From Pisolithus tinctorius (lineage: Eukaryota > Basidiomycota > Agaricomycetes > Boletales > Pisolithaceae): DNA of 64,000 nucleotides. Made by a program: the position numbers and the translations under genes. Positions 22,480 to 32,905 of this stretch are shown in pieces. The notes beneath the pieces were generated by a model. It was not told where the DNA came from and did no database searches. It was given only the letters and a program-made list of their open reading frames with translations. Location: positions 806,001 to 870,000 of the forward strand of contig JANFAH010000015.1 of the NCBI GenBank assembly GCA_024663395.1, read 5' to 3'. The first letter of the stretch is position 1. Each line of letters opens with the position of its first letter.

Positions 22480-23837
22480 GCCTCAGGGGCAGAGCCTGAG
22501 ATTGAGGCCAGTGCTGCCTCAGAGGTTGCCGCAGCACAAGCTTTGGCTTTGCTGGCTTTCTTTGGGCACTTATCTGCAAAATGTCTGGTGCCCCCACAGA
22601 ACATACAGAGGTTATTATCTCTACAGTGTTTGTGCTCCTCTGGTGTCAACTTGCCATCCTTGCCCAGTTTGTTTGAGTCCAGCTTGGGTGTGTTAGAGCC
22701 AGTCTGACTGGTCAAGGTGGGTTTCGACTGAGGTTGGTTACTGGAGTTATTGCTGGTCTTGGATTTCTCTTGACCAGGCTTAGACTGATTATTGTGGCCA
22801 GAGTTGGGAGTAGACTTGTTACCAGTGGATGACCCCTGGTGCTTACTGGACTGCTGAACCTCCTCTTTGTGTTCCCAGCAGTGCATGTCGATCTCCTGAG
22901 CTAGGTGTCAAAGCTTGTGAAGGGTTCTTGGCTTACTGACCCAGCAGACCTCATCTTTGATATGGTCAGGGAGACCAGTGTAGAAGAAGTGGCACAGAGC
23001 ACCATCACCATATCCCCAGACTTGTGAGGCAAGCCAGTTGAACTCAACCACATACTTGTTGACCCAGTGATTATCTTTCATCTGGAGGTGGTCCAGCTGG
23101 CTTTCAGTGTCAGCCACTGGGTCATGAGGTCTGAAAGTGGTTTGAAGTTCTATGATGAACTCCTTCCAAGAGTCCATCCAGTAGGGCCAGTCCTCTGGGT
23201 CCTCAGTCCCAAGTAAGTCCGGTTCGAACCACTCGAGAGCCATCCCTTTCAGGAATGACTGTGTGAAAGTGACCTTGGCCTGATCACTTCAAAAGGCCCA
23301 GGGCCGGTCCCAGAAGTTAAGTTCGCACTGAATAAGAAATGCGTGCAGCTTCTTTGGGTCTGTCCCATCAAAGGTGTCTGGTTCACACAACTTGGTTCTG
23401 GAGGATGACTCAGAGCTGGTGCGAGCATTACATGTGAGGAGCTCAATGGCTTTGGCAAGATTATCAACCATGGTTACACCAGGCTTGACATCATCCTCTG
23501 GGAGGGGTTCTTCATCATCATTGTCCAGGTCATTTCCTAGCCCATCATTGCCAGGACCATCATCACTGGGGTCATTACCACTGGGATTGAAGTCATCTGG
23601 TTCATCTGGGTCTGGTTCATCATCTGGATCATTAGTGGGTGTGAGAGGTCGATTAGGGATGGGGGTAGTGGATTTATGAGCTGAGAAGCCCCTGAAGTTG
23701 TTGACTTCACCAGGCGACCTTCTGGCTGTCCCTAAGGATACCAGGGCAGCAGCATGGCGCAAGTCGACTGCTGAAGCAGAATCTGGGTTGGTGGTAGCAT
23801 GTGTCCATGCTGCTTGAGTTCTGGTTTGGGTAGGCAT
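22470..23837 (-). pseudogene. gag: gag of A'1
   Basis: Starts at ATG 23837 (MPTQTRT..., equivalent to MATKTRF... of the intact gag) and ends at TAG 22472-22470. It is one continuous frame with two nonsense codons, TGA at 23291-23289 and 22910-22908, both at positions where the intact gag has Arg codons. The acidic Asp/Pro domain, capsid-like core (MALEWFEPDLLG) and CCHC knuckle (CMFCGGTRHFADKC) are all present. Confidence 0.88.
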
Positions 23838-23904
23838 GCTGAGGGTGTGATGCTGAGGTTTGAGCAGAAGGGTGGTGACCCACACAAGTGTGAGTCTGAA
23901 ATAC

Positions 23905-24491
23905 TGTTAAGTCCAGGTCTTCACTGGTCCAAGGCTGGTCCAGAGTCTGGTTGGGGGTCAGAGGGTAATACGAGGTGCTAAGGGATTTGGACTATTGGAC
24001 TTAGCAACTGAGGACACAGCGCTATTCCCTTGCGTGGGCTGTAGTCCAGTCGAGAGACAGAAGACAGAGGATCAGGGAGACTGGGTTAAGACGAGAACTA
24101 GGTTGATTTCAGACTGAGTCTAGAACAGATTATCCTACAGCTTAAATACTAGAAGTAACCTAAGTGTAACGTGGCACCGGAGACTGGTCTGTGCCAGTAC
24201 AGCAATGATTGGTAAACATATTGGTAAGTAGTGTTATGAAGAATCTTATCAAGCAAAGACTATGAACAAGGGATTACTGGGAACTAGGTTAGGACATGTG
24301 GCTGGGCTAGGTGTTACACCGGCCTGGTACTAACTGAGGGGACAACTCGACTGGGCACTGCCTTGCAGTGCCTCGTGAGCTAACACATTTCTGGGTTGAA
24401 GGGCTAAGGCTGGGACCAGGGCAAGGGTTGGATGGGACCAGTTGAGACTGGTGTAGAGCTGGTCTAGGGTGGTCTGGACATGGTCATGACA
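23905..24491 (-). repeat. 5' LTR of A'1
   Basis: 587-bp LTR. On the plus strand it runs TGTTAAGTCCAGG to GGTCATGACA, followed by the GGCCC duplication. The self-priming pair is conserved: AGTCTGAAAT just inside the element (plus strand, about 23893-23902) and its complement ATTTCAGACT within the LTR near 24107-24116. The copy is largely CpG-free, with TG/CA where the intact LTR has CG. Confidence 0.88.
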
Positions 24492-25707
24492 GGCCCAAGG
24501 TACACTGGCATTTGTCTTCCCACAAGCCAAGCCTGTGTTTAGATGTTAGTAACTCATCGACCATGGAAAATTGGCACATATGATAATGGCTGGTTATGAA
24601 CACCCTCATGATGTCCTTTAATTCCAGTGTCCATAAGTCCAAGAGATTCGGAAGAACAGGCATGCCATCATCATTGGTGGACAGGGAGAATTGAGACTGC
24701 TTTTTTCCTTTCCATGCTTTTACTGTGGTTTGACCAGCCTCATCCTCTCTGCTGCCATCCTCCATACCATTGGCCCTGAAGGCCTTCTTTGCATAGGCTG
24801 ACCACTTTCCATGAAGGTCTTCCCAATCTGAATAGAGCTCTCCATCACCCAGCTTGTCATTGAAGTCATTCCTACACCAGTCAGATATGGTGAAGCCTGT
24901 CAGGAAAGCACTCACACTCCAACCATCACTTCGCCATCCTTATCCTTCCATGCTGACATGATCACCACTCTCATCCCACACTGCTTCCACATGTCATATG
25001 CAAACTATTTTGCATGCTTTCGGCCCTTACTTGTTGTGGCCCTGCATTTAAGTTAGTATTGCCCATGGGAAAACTTGGATGCTTACTCTGCCTGGGCTTC
25101 AGGTGGCAGCTTTCCCTTGTTCCACTCTTTCACCAAATGGGCTGCCTGGTCCAATTCAGCCTTGGTCAATGACTGGACTACCTTCTGAATGGCCAGCTGA
25201 TAGTGTTTGATCATAGCCAATATCCCAGGCTGTATTCCAGCCTTCACAAGTACTTGCTGGATATCCTTCTTATGCTGCCACTTGATCACCTTTAGGGCCA
25301 TCCATTTGGAGCCATACTTGACCAAGGCCTTCTGTGCCTGGGACAAACTGTTGTTATACATCCAGTTCTTGATGGCCTGTAAAATATACTTAACATGACT
25401 GCAAGCACATCAATACTGTCAAGCTTACTGTCTGTTTTCTATTCCATTCATTTTGTTTGAGGCTCTTGTTGGCATCCAGCCACTTGATTTTGTTCTGCAT
25501 GCCCTCCATCAGTGAGGCCCTTTTGTTTGTGTCAGCTTCCTTCCAATCCTTTAGACTGGCTTGGAGGATTTGAAGTTCATCCAGTCTCAGCTTTCCTGGC
25601 GCAGATTTTGCTGTCTCTGTGCTATCCAAGCTAGATGCCTCATCAGAGGAAAAGTCCTCCTTATCTGAGGTATTAACACCATTGGTACTGTGATCACTGC
25701 TGGCCAT
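24492..25707 (-). pseudogene. Gene X, 5' exons
   Basis: Start ATG at 25707. Exon 1 25707-25429 (Ser/Asp-rich, then a Lys-rich helix LDELQILQASLKDWKEADTN); intron 25377-25428; exon 2 25376-25087 (helical, with KLPPEAQAE at its end); intron 25042-25086 with a perfect TACTAAC branch; exon 3 25041-24916, containing an in-frame TAG; intron 24872-24915; exon 4 from 24871 to the A'1 junction at 24491/24492. All introns are 44-52 bp with GT...AG ends and joins preserve the frame. The reading frame continues across the transposon with the GGCCC duplication counted once, so this was one gene before insertion. Function unknown. Confidence 0.65.
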
Positions 25708-27180
25708 TCTGAATGGCCAGTTGCCTCTAAAAAACTCTGACTGTCCCTCACCCCAAATTCTGAAAGCTGGTCTTTGTGCCAGTAGTCTCTGCCCTCCTGT
25801 GCTTCCACCTTCCCACCAGCTCCACCTCTCACCTGTACATGTACCCTCATTCTGGTATTCTGCTAACATCTGTCACTCTTTCTTTTATTTTCCAGTCTTT
25901 TAGTTTTTCTGCCCCACCTTACTCTGACTTGTACCTATGTCCCTTGTATATATAATTCTGCCATAATGGTCAAAAATATACCACCCACTTTTAGAGTCAC
26001 TATCTGTGTGTGTTTCACAAGTTGAAGAGTTCCCAGAGTCTAAGTGCATATATTGAATCTACAGCATCTACAGCATCTCCAGTGATCTTTGTGTCTCCTG
26101 CACCCTCCATTCCAATGCACCTTATCCTGTTTTCCTTTCACCTCAGATACACTTGCCTCATCACATAACTGCTTCTCAGAGTTTTGTATACCCATCTTGC
26201 TGTTCCTCATGTGTCCACAACCCTCTGGAATTAAATTCTGTGACCCTTGCATGAATACCTCTCCCTTTCTAGTTTTATTCTTGACTTCTCCTTCCACCCA
26301 GCACCCCTTGGGATGTTCCTAGGGAATTCTCTCTACAGCCTTCCTCTAGTCACACACTTCCCAGAAGTTGTGTCCCACAGCACTTGTCAGCCTCTTCTGC
26401 AGTCCACCTCTCACACACATCATCTGCCTCAGCCAGTGTTGGTGCATCTTCTGCATTCACCCTTATGGTGACACCAAGCTCCCTTCCCCACTTGACCAAA
26501 GGCATGAGTGCTGCCTGTGTGATACTGATCAGCCCTGTGCCATCATATCAGGGGTGCCCTGTCACCTTACTGACTTCCCTTCCCAATGCTGTAGCCACAT
26601 TACCTTCTCCTCCTTCATATCTGCTTGGTTGTCCAGCATACACCTTGCCTCTGCTACAAGTTCAGCTGAAGCTGCCATGAGCTACCCTCTCAAGGCAACC
26701 TTCTCTGCTTCTGCCAGGTCCAGAGTTGTTGTGTGCATGAGTTGTGAAAGGTGGGGAAGGCAGTTGGCAGACATGATAGGAATGAGAGGGATTGATGATG
26801 GGAGGGAAAGAATTGAATTGATGTGAAGGTTTGAGCTGCACACTAACAATTATATACTTAGCAGCCATGAGGCACTTATGTCATTGGTCTGGATGCCTAT
26901 ACATGGCATTCAACAGTCTTCTTGCATTCCTCAGCACCATGCTTCCTGTGCTTCCACACAGAATTCACCAGTGTTCCTGAATCCTCAGTACCACACCTTC
27001 TCCATCACCACATGGCAAAGTTATTTACATCTTCCACACCACATGGCTGACCAGGGACAGTCAGCATCTAAGTCCCCTGCAGGTGTAAGGAATCTGCATT
27101 CCCTGGATGCATAAGCCCCTATCATTGACCATTCCATGACTATCATTATGTCATAAGACCACTGGCATCCATCACTGTTC
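25708..27180. other. No identifiable gene
   Basis: Upstream of gene X. A plus-strand TATATATAA-like run lies near 25948. Short open frames occur on both strands but none shows a domain, coherent splicing or repeat ends. A minus-strand stretch around 26297-26040 has a basic/Cys-rich end (CRRHKDHWRCCRCC) that I could not place. Confidence 0.4.
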
Positions 27181-27432
27181 ATGTGCTATCTTCCTACCTA
27201 CCTTGCTACCTTCCCACACCCTCACTCCCTCTCATGCAATGCTATACCCTTGGCCACTGTGCTCTGGTTGCTTCCTTTCTTTTGCACTCTTTTCATTTAC
27301 CATGGTCTCTGTTCCCTTTACACTAGTAGTATGCCCTTGGCCCCTGTTGAGGCCTCTCTTGTGTGTATGCACTGTTGTGTGGCTTTCCCTTACTTGTACT
27401 CTGTCTTACTTAGGTTCTGGGTTTGCCTGGAC

Positions 27433-27460
27433 TATAAAGCCCTGTACTTAGGTACAGAAT
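27433..27460 (+). promoter_or_regulatory. TATA-type core promoter, shared with 61801-61825
   Basis: TATAAAG at 27433-27439 followed by CCCTGTACTTAGGTACA. The same arrangement (TATATAAA then CCCTGTACTTAGCTACA) occurs near 61801. Two copies of one core promoter far apart suggest LTRs of an unrecognised element, but I could not define LTR ends here. Confidence 0.45.
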
Positions 27461-28249
27461 GATACCTTTTGGCACCTGGAAGGTCACTATGAGTTTCCTT
27501 TTCACTTTGTCTTCACCACATGTCTTGCATACTGCCATGCACGAACTACATATAGCACTCACAACAATCACACCACCAGTACTACACTGTGGACCATGCC
27601 ATGCACACCACAAATCACACTTCAGGTAACCATTTTTCATAAGCAGTTAGGCTGAATAGTTTCTCCAAACCATCCAGCCTAATAGCCTCCCAGACCAAGG
27701 TCTGCCCAGGGACATCTGGTCATGTCCCAGGGCTATGCAGATTTTTAGGCCCTGGGACAGATGGGATTTCCCACATAGCCATCCATTTAAATGCAATTAT
27801 TTGGGATGTCCCAAGACTGCCTTGGGTGGCAGGGGTCCCTACTCCCGAAAGCGCAGCTTATATTAGCATTGAAATAGCTGCAGAAATCCTAGCCCCCTTG
27901 CTCCTCTGACAGGTTTAATCCACAAAGTATCCTTCAACCTATACATCCCCTCCCATCCCACCATGCATAGTAGTATGCAATAGTACTTTTCATGTACATC
28001 TTTGCAATGTTGATTCTGCTGCATTGGGACATCTCACTAGTTGCCAGGGGGATGACCCACCTGGGCCTCCACATTTGCAATGAAAATTGCAATAATAAAT
28101 TCAATCAATTTGTGTCTATACCTCAAGAAATTTGTACTGCATGAAGGAAGAAGTAAATGGTTTTTGAACACTTGTGTGACAAGCCAATATCTCAAAGTCC
28201 TCCACATGGAACATGGTGTTGGTCACCTTTGCAACACCATCTGCAGAGG
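27461..28249. other. No gene seen
   Basis: Contains isolated phrases related to the following array (for example CATTGGGACATCTCACTAGTTG near 28022) and the near-palindromic CCCAGGGACATCTGGTCATGTC near 27700. No supported coding feature. Confidence 0.4.
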
Positions 28250-28673
28250 GCAGAATGTCCCAGATGAGCCTCTGAGGTTGTCATGGGGCATTGTGCTGGT
28301 CTGCAAAGGTAACCTAGGAGGATGTGCCATCATAGCCCCCTGAGGCTGGGATGGGACATCCCACTGACTTTCATAAGGGGACTTGGGATGTCCCACAGCA
28401 GCCTCTGAGGCTACTTTGGGACATCCCACCCTCCCCTTTGCCAACCATTGGGATGTCCCACAACAGCCTCTAAGGCTACATTGGGACATCCCACTGTTCC
28501 CTCTGCTTGGCAGAGGGATGTCCCACAGCAGCCTCTAAGGCTATGTTAGGATGTCCCACCCTCCCCTTTGGCAAGCAGTGGGATGTCCCACAACAGCCTC
28601 TAAGGCTATATTGGGACATCCCACCCTCCCCTCTGGCAACCAGAGGGATGTCCCAAAACAGCCTCTAAGGTGT
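28250..28673. repeat. Foldback minisatellite array 1 (about 65-bp unit)
   Basis: About five to six units, the later ones at 65-bp period. Each unit holds GGGATGTCCCA and TGGGACATCCC as inverted arms around a 20-nt centre that itself contains AGCC-tctaa-GGCT, so every unit can fold into a hairpin. Units are separated by CCCTCCCCTYTGGCAAGCA-like spacers. Early units are degenerate. Confidence 0.8.
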
Positions 28674-28719
28674 TGAAGTAGTAATCTGCACTAATCCTAC
28701 AAGCTCCATAGAGAATCCA

Positions 28720-28812
28720 ATGCAAGGTAGCTCCATGGTCAGAGCAGCTGCTTGACACTGAGAGGGCCCTGGCTCAATGCTAGCTCTGGTCACATTTTCA
28801 TCAAGTTAGGAG
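28720..28812 (+). repeat. tRNA-like head (possible SINE), copy 1
   Basis: TAGCTCCATGG (28728-28738) resembles a Pol III A box and GGCTCAATGCT (28771-28781) a weak B box, at tRNA-like spacing. The segment ends GGTCACATTTTCATCA, shared with the second head at 29140. It does not fold into a standard tRNA that I can confirm. Confidence 0.35.
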
Positions 28813-28948
28813 CTGCAGCTGGAACCCATGCATGCTCAGTACCATGGGTCATGCAGCATCCTTGGTAAGTCCAGATCATGTGAGTTACATGGACACAAGG
28901 TGACTGATAGTAGGCCTCCTGGAAACACAGCAGTAAATCCTGATCCAT

Positions 28949-29138
28949 CACATGACACAAGGTCAAAAGGCAATCAGACCATTTGCATGACCCTAGGGGG
29001 TGTGCACTGTTTTTGCACTCCAAAAGTGGCCAGATGAAGGGACTACATTGGAGATGGTGCATTCTGTGCATTAACTTCATGGAGATTTGTTCCCACAGTG
29101 CTAGTCTAAGCCCCCAAGCTACTGACACTAGTACCCAG
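28949..29138. repeat. Dispersed repeat, copy 1
   Basis: About 190 bp similar to 29672-29870, sharing for example ATCAGACCATTTGCATGACC and the phrase GCTACTGA near the end. Both copies sit next to the foldback array, one before and one after array 2. Confidence 0.65.
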
Positions 29139-29139
29139 A

Positions 29140-29224
29140 CCATATGGCTCAGTGGTTGCAGCACCTGGTAAACACCTGGGAGGTCACTGGTTCAATCTTA
29201 GGACTGGTCACATTTTCCTCATAA
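29140..29224 (+). repeat. tRNA-like head (possible SINE), copy 2
   Basis: TGGCTCAGTGG at 29145-29155 matches the Pol III A box, GGTTCAATCTT at 29189-29199 the B box, about 44 bp apart. Ends GGTCACATTTTCCTCA like copy 1. More likely a SINE head or tRNA pseudogene than a functional tRNA, since no clear acceptor stem closes it. Confidence 0.4.
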
Positions 29225-29671
29225 GGCTACTTTGGGACATCCCTCCCCCCCCTCTGGCAAGCAGTGGGATGTCTCACAACAGCCTCTAAAGCTACATTGG
29301 GACATCCCTCCCCCCCTCTGGCAAGTAGTGGGATGTCCCATGACAGCCTCTAAGGCTACATTGGGACATCCCTCCCCCCCCTCTGGCAAGCAGTGGGATG
29401 TCTCACAACAGCCTCTAAGGCTACATTGGGACATCCCTTCCCCCCCTCTGGCAACCAGGGGCATGTCCCATAATAGCCTCTAAGGCTACATTGGGACATC
29501 CCTCCCTCCCTCTGGCAAGCAGTGGGATGTCCCACAACAGCCTCTAAGGCTACATTGGGTCATCCCTCCCCCCCTCTGGCAAGCAGTGGGATGTCCCACA
29601 ACAGCCTCTAAGGCTACATTGGGTCATCCCACCCTCCCCTTTGCCAACCAGTGGGATGTCCCACAACACCC
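29225..29671. repeat. Foldback minisatellite array 2 (about 62-65-bp unit)
   Basis: About seven units of the same family as array 1, more uniform, with C-rich spacers (CCCTCCCCCCCTCTGGCAAG) and inverted GGGATGTCCCA/TGGGACATCCC arms in each unit. Confidence 0.85.
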
Positions 29672-29999
29672 TCCACATAACACAAGGCCAAAATGCTATC
29701 AGACCATTTGCATGACCATAGGAGGCATGCACCCTTGTTGCACTCCAAAAATTCCCAGATTGAAGGACCATGTTGGAAATTGTGTATTCTGTGCACTGTA
29801 CTCCACATAGTCTTGTTCCCACATCACTGGTTTATGCCCCATGCTACTGATGCTATCACCTAGACAATATACACAGCTGAACAGTCAGAGCACCACTTCA
29901 GTCAGTGTCCTTTGGAGACCTATTAGGTCTACATATTTCTACAGATGTATACACCTATGAGGTCTTGACAGGTCAGGTATCCCCAACCACTGGCAGGGA
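29672..29999. repeat. Dispersed repeat, copy 2, and flank
   Basis: 29672-29870 matches 28949-29138. Beyond it the sequence diverges where copy 1 has the tRNA-like head. No coding feature. Confidence 0.55.
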
Positions 30000-30333
30000 A
30001 AGTTTTTTCTCCAGCACCATGCCTCTCCATTGGACTTTCTCCATGCCAATAAGGACCCAAATGAGGGTTTTCCCCAGCTGAAATAGAACCTCCATTGGAC
30101 TTTCTCCATGCCAAAAAGGACCCAAATGAGGGTTTCTCCAGCTGAAATAGGACCTCCATGGGACTTTCTCCATGCAAAAATAGACCAGAATGAGAGTTTC
30201 CCCAGCTGAAATAGGGCCTTAATGGGCCTTTCTCCATGCCAAAAAAAGACCCAAATGGTGCTTTCTCCAGCTGAAATAGGGTCTCCATGGGACTTTCCCC
30301 ATACCAAAAAGGACCTAAATGAGGCTTTCACCA
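30000..30333. repeat. Minisatellite, about 64-bp unit
   Basis: About five tandem units starting GGACTTTCTCCATGCC and including CCCAGCTGAAATAGGACC, first clear unit at 30032. The minus strand is open through the array (repeating about 21 residues, with WHGESP and PISAGE), which I treat as a by-product of the 64-bp unit, since 64 is not a multiple of three and all three minus frames are partly open. Confidence 0.75.
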
Positions 30334-30362
30334 AATGGGTTGGGAGAATCTCCTAGCAGTTA

Positions 30363-30836
30363 CATCAGGAAATTAACACTTTACTATTTTTGACCTTTTT
30401 GTGACTTTTTTTGACTTTTTTGTGACTATTGTGACTATTTATGACTTTTTGGGAAGGAACCTACTATCTGTACTTTTTTCTAACCATAAACAGCATTTTG
30501 AAGAATGAAAAGAGAACAGAATCTATTGAGACAACTAAGTGATGATATATCTAAGCCAAGAAGACTAGAAAACATCTGAAAATTCAGAGATATTGAGCCA
30601 TTGGTGTGATGCACACTGTCTGAGAGAAAAATCACAATATCTCTTTGGAACCTCCATCAATTTGAATGTATGTGGTATCTACTGAAAGATATGAATTAGG
30701 TGGTTTGAACAAGACCAAAATCAGTGAGAACAGTGCAGCCATGCCTGCAGGACATGGGTAACAATGGTAGATTCCTTCCCAAAATGTCACAATTGTCACA
30801 AAAAGTCAAAAATAGTAAAGTGTTATTTTCCTGATG
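30363..30836. mobile_element. MITE with long inverted repeats and TA duplication
   Basis: 474-bp element flanked by TA (30361-30362 and 30837-30838). The left end CATCAGGAAATTAACACTTT is mirrored by AAAGTGTTATTTTCCTGATG on the right; the match continues through CTATTTTTGAC...GTGAC and a second inverted block TTTTGGGAAGGAA / TTCCTTCCCAAAA, giving arms of roughly 80-100 bp. The interior is non-coding. The TA duplication and form fit a Tc1/mariner-type MITE. It interrupts a short minisatellite. Confidence 0.8.
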
Positions 30837-30985
30837 TATGGGGAATCCCCAACAAAGTGTGGAGAATGTCCAAGTAGGTTGGGAGATTCTCTAAGCAGGT
30901 GTGGAAAATCACCAAGTGGGATGGGAGAATCTCCAAGCAGGTATAGGGAATCTCCATCTAACTGTGGAGAAGTGACATTTAGTGT
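30837..30985. repeat. Short minisatellite interrupted by the MITE
   Basis: Four to five units of about 30-35 bp of the form TGGGAGAATCTCCAAGCAGG. The flank left of the MITE (30338-30360, GGGTTGGGAGAATCTCCTAG) belongs to the same array. Confidence 0.65.
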
Positions 30986-31359
30986 AAACAATTGTGTTTT
31001 TCCAAGTATTTTGTGATTTTCTCACGCAAAATTCCACTTTCTGATAAGATAAGCATATGGTTGTGATTGTACAATTGGGGGCTGCAACTTTTATTATGAT
31101 GACATCACTCCATTTACACTTCCTGGGTGGTAATGCAGACTGGCTATAGTAGTTATTAGTGTTGTGTAGTGTAGGCTATGCTACACTTTGGTAGTGCACA
31201 TTTTTGACTACCATTGACTACAAAAAGTGTAGCATTGAGTGGTAGTGGTCAAGTCACATGACAAAGGATCACATGATGCAAGGTCATGTGCAGCAATCAC
31301 ATGGCCGATTATGTAATGGTCACATGCCCCAGTGTGGTCTGAATGTGGTGCTACCCTGA
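30986..31359. other. No gene seen; small inverted motif
   Basis: Contains the short palindrome AGTGTAG-gctatg-CTACACT near 31158-31177 and recurring CACATGA motifs (31255-31320). The reading frame of element E is open only from 31360, so its 5' end and LTR are missing here. Confidence 0.4.
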
Positions 31360-32142
31360 TCCTTCGAGGACCTGATCTGTGGACTCTTCAAAAGATTCAT
31401 CCACAAAGCATCTGCACAGAACATGGCTGATCAATTCAACTGCACTAGATATGAACACAAGAAAGGGGCTCTCACATTCTACAACCACCTAAGATGTCAT
31501 GCACACCAAATGGTGCAACCTCCAGATGATTATTCATTCTGGAGGAAGTTCTTGCATGGATTACCACACACAATAATCAAAAGCATATTTGAAGCTTGCA
31601 GAATCTCCACTGAGCACTCAACAATCAAGGAGATCCTCAAAGAAGTGCACTGCATAGAAATGGCACAAAAAGCCATAAATATGCATATGAGATCAAGCCA
31701 CACTGGCTCTGGAAGGAAATCCTTCCAAGGACGACGTGGTTTGTACTCACATGGGAGGAAGGGTGATCATAACCCTTCAACAAATGAGAACTTTAAGTAC
31801 ATAAAGAAAGGGGACACCCTTTATCGGCAAAAGATGAATCCCCCCTCAAAGGGGAATAAATTCGTAAAGAGGGATGGCTCAGACCATCAATCTTGTCAGA
31901 AAGAGCAGGGGAAGCAACCCCAGAAATTCCTAACAGGTATCACCTGCTACAATTGCAACAGAGAAGGCCACATGGCACCAAGTTGTCCCCATCCTTGCAA
32001 GGATAAGGGCAAAGCTGTGGCTAAGCTGCAGCTATATGCAGTTGATGTCTGAGAGGATGCAGAGCATGAATATGCATGCATAGAGGACAAAGTAGAGGAA
32101 GTACCAAATGACCCTGATGATGACAAGGTAGTACAGGCATAT
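31360..32142 (+). pseudogene. gag: gag of E, first segment
   Basis: Open from 31360; the ATG at 31423 is internal, because homology-like sequence (FEDLICGLFKRFIHKASAQN) precedes it after a TGA at 31357-31359. It has a capsid-like region (HLRCHAHQMVQPPDDYSFWR), a basic linker and a CCHC knuckle (CYNCNREGHMAPSC). TGA at 32050-32052 is followed by an in-frame acidic stretch up to the insertion point at 32142. Confidence 0.7.
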
Positions 32143-32843
32143 TGTCATAACTGTGCATTCACTCTAGGTCCTTGCTCACTCCACACCCTCATCCACCAGT
32201 CATTCACTCACTCTGCACCAACTCCACCCAACTTCTGTTGGTTACAAGCCATCTCTGCTCTGACTGCTGTTGGACTTGCGCTGCTCTCCTACCAGACTGG
32301 GCAGACCATTCTCTAAAAAGGTCATGTGACTTCCTTCAGACTTCTCCCTGACAGCACACACACCACATGGTCCAGTGCCTGGACTGTTTCCTTTTCAGGA
32401 TGTTCTGTGTTACCCATTCGTATGTCCTCCGTCTACCCTTCATTCATTGTCCAGGAAGTTTTACAAGTCTCCATATGTCAGTTCTGGTTCCAGTTACTGT
32501 ACCTCTGTAGCAGTATAAAAGCATGTATCATACTCTGCTGTTCTTCAGTACGAATATCAACTTAGTTCCTACTCCTTCTGTCTCTAACCTCTGTCTGTTG
32601 GAGTTATCTCCAACTCTCTGTCTGTACTCTCACTCTGAAATACAAGGGCTGAGATTGTGCAAGGGGGTAGCGCACAAGCTAAACCTGATGCCCTTGCTCT
32701 GCTCTGCCTTTGTCTCAGCAGACTTCATTCCTGCCAACACTCTGCCAGTCGGAGTTCTGTTCCTTTGTGTCGGACTTGCTTCCAGACCCTTCTCTAGACC
32801 TTGTATAGTGTTGGAGTTGGTCAGAGTAGGCCTGGACTTGACA
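32143..32843 (+). repeat. 5' LTR of C
   Basis: 701 bp, TGTCATAACTGTG to GGACTTGACA. TATAAAA at 32514-32520. The 3' LTR is 723 bp; the difference is mainly a segment around 39700-39725 (GCATGCAGTCAGGTACTCTG) missing from the 5' copy. Confidence 0.9.
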
Positions 32844-32856
32844 GTATATTCATACT
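32514..32856 (+). promoter_or_regulatory. Core promoter and self-priming pair of C
   Basis: TATAAAA at 32514-32520 lies 33 bp before AGTACGAATAT (32547-32557). Just inside the element, ATATTCATACT (32846-32856) is its reverse complement except for one C/T difference. This fits self-priming by the transcript's own 5' end, as known for Tf1/sushi elements. Confidence 0.65.
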
Positions 32857-32905
32857 CACACTTGTATGATCTCATTTTCTGTCCTCCACAAAAACTTATG
32901 CCACT

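Larger units (their letters stand above)
16006..24491 (-). mobile_element. Ty3/gypsy chromovirus copy A'1 inserted in gene X
   Basis: An 8486-bp minus-strand element bounded by TGTTAAGTCC and GGTCATGACA with GGCCC duplications (16001-16005 and 24492-24496). In its own direction it has a 5' LTR (24491-23905), self-priming site, gag, frameshift cassette, pol, an opposite-strand accessory gene (17078-18113) and a 3' LTR (16946-16006). It carries two MITE-like insertions (16552-16903 and 20312-20778). Proteins are recognisably those of the intact A element but a distinct subfamily, and the copy is strongly CpG-depleted. Confidence 0.92.

Noticed and set aside
29140..29224. Functional tRNA gene
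   Set aside because: A and B boxes are present but I cannot close an acceptor stem or a proper anticodon arm.
28250..29671. CRISPR-like array
   Set aside because: Units are near-identical throughout with no unique spacers; eukaryotic context; it is a minisatellite.
29929..30334. Minus-strand 119-131 codon frames with 21-residue repeats
   Set aside because: Produced by the 64-bp minisatellite; no start context, splice sites or conserved domain.
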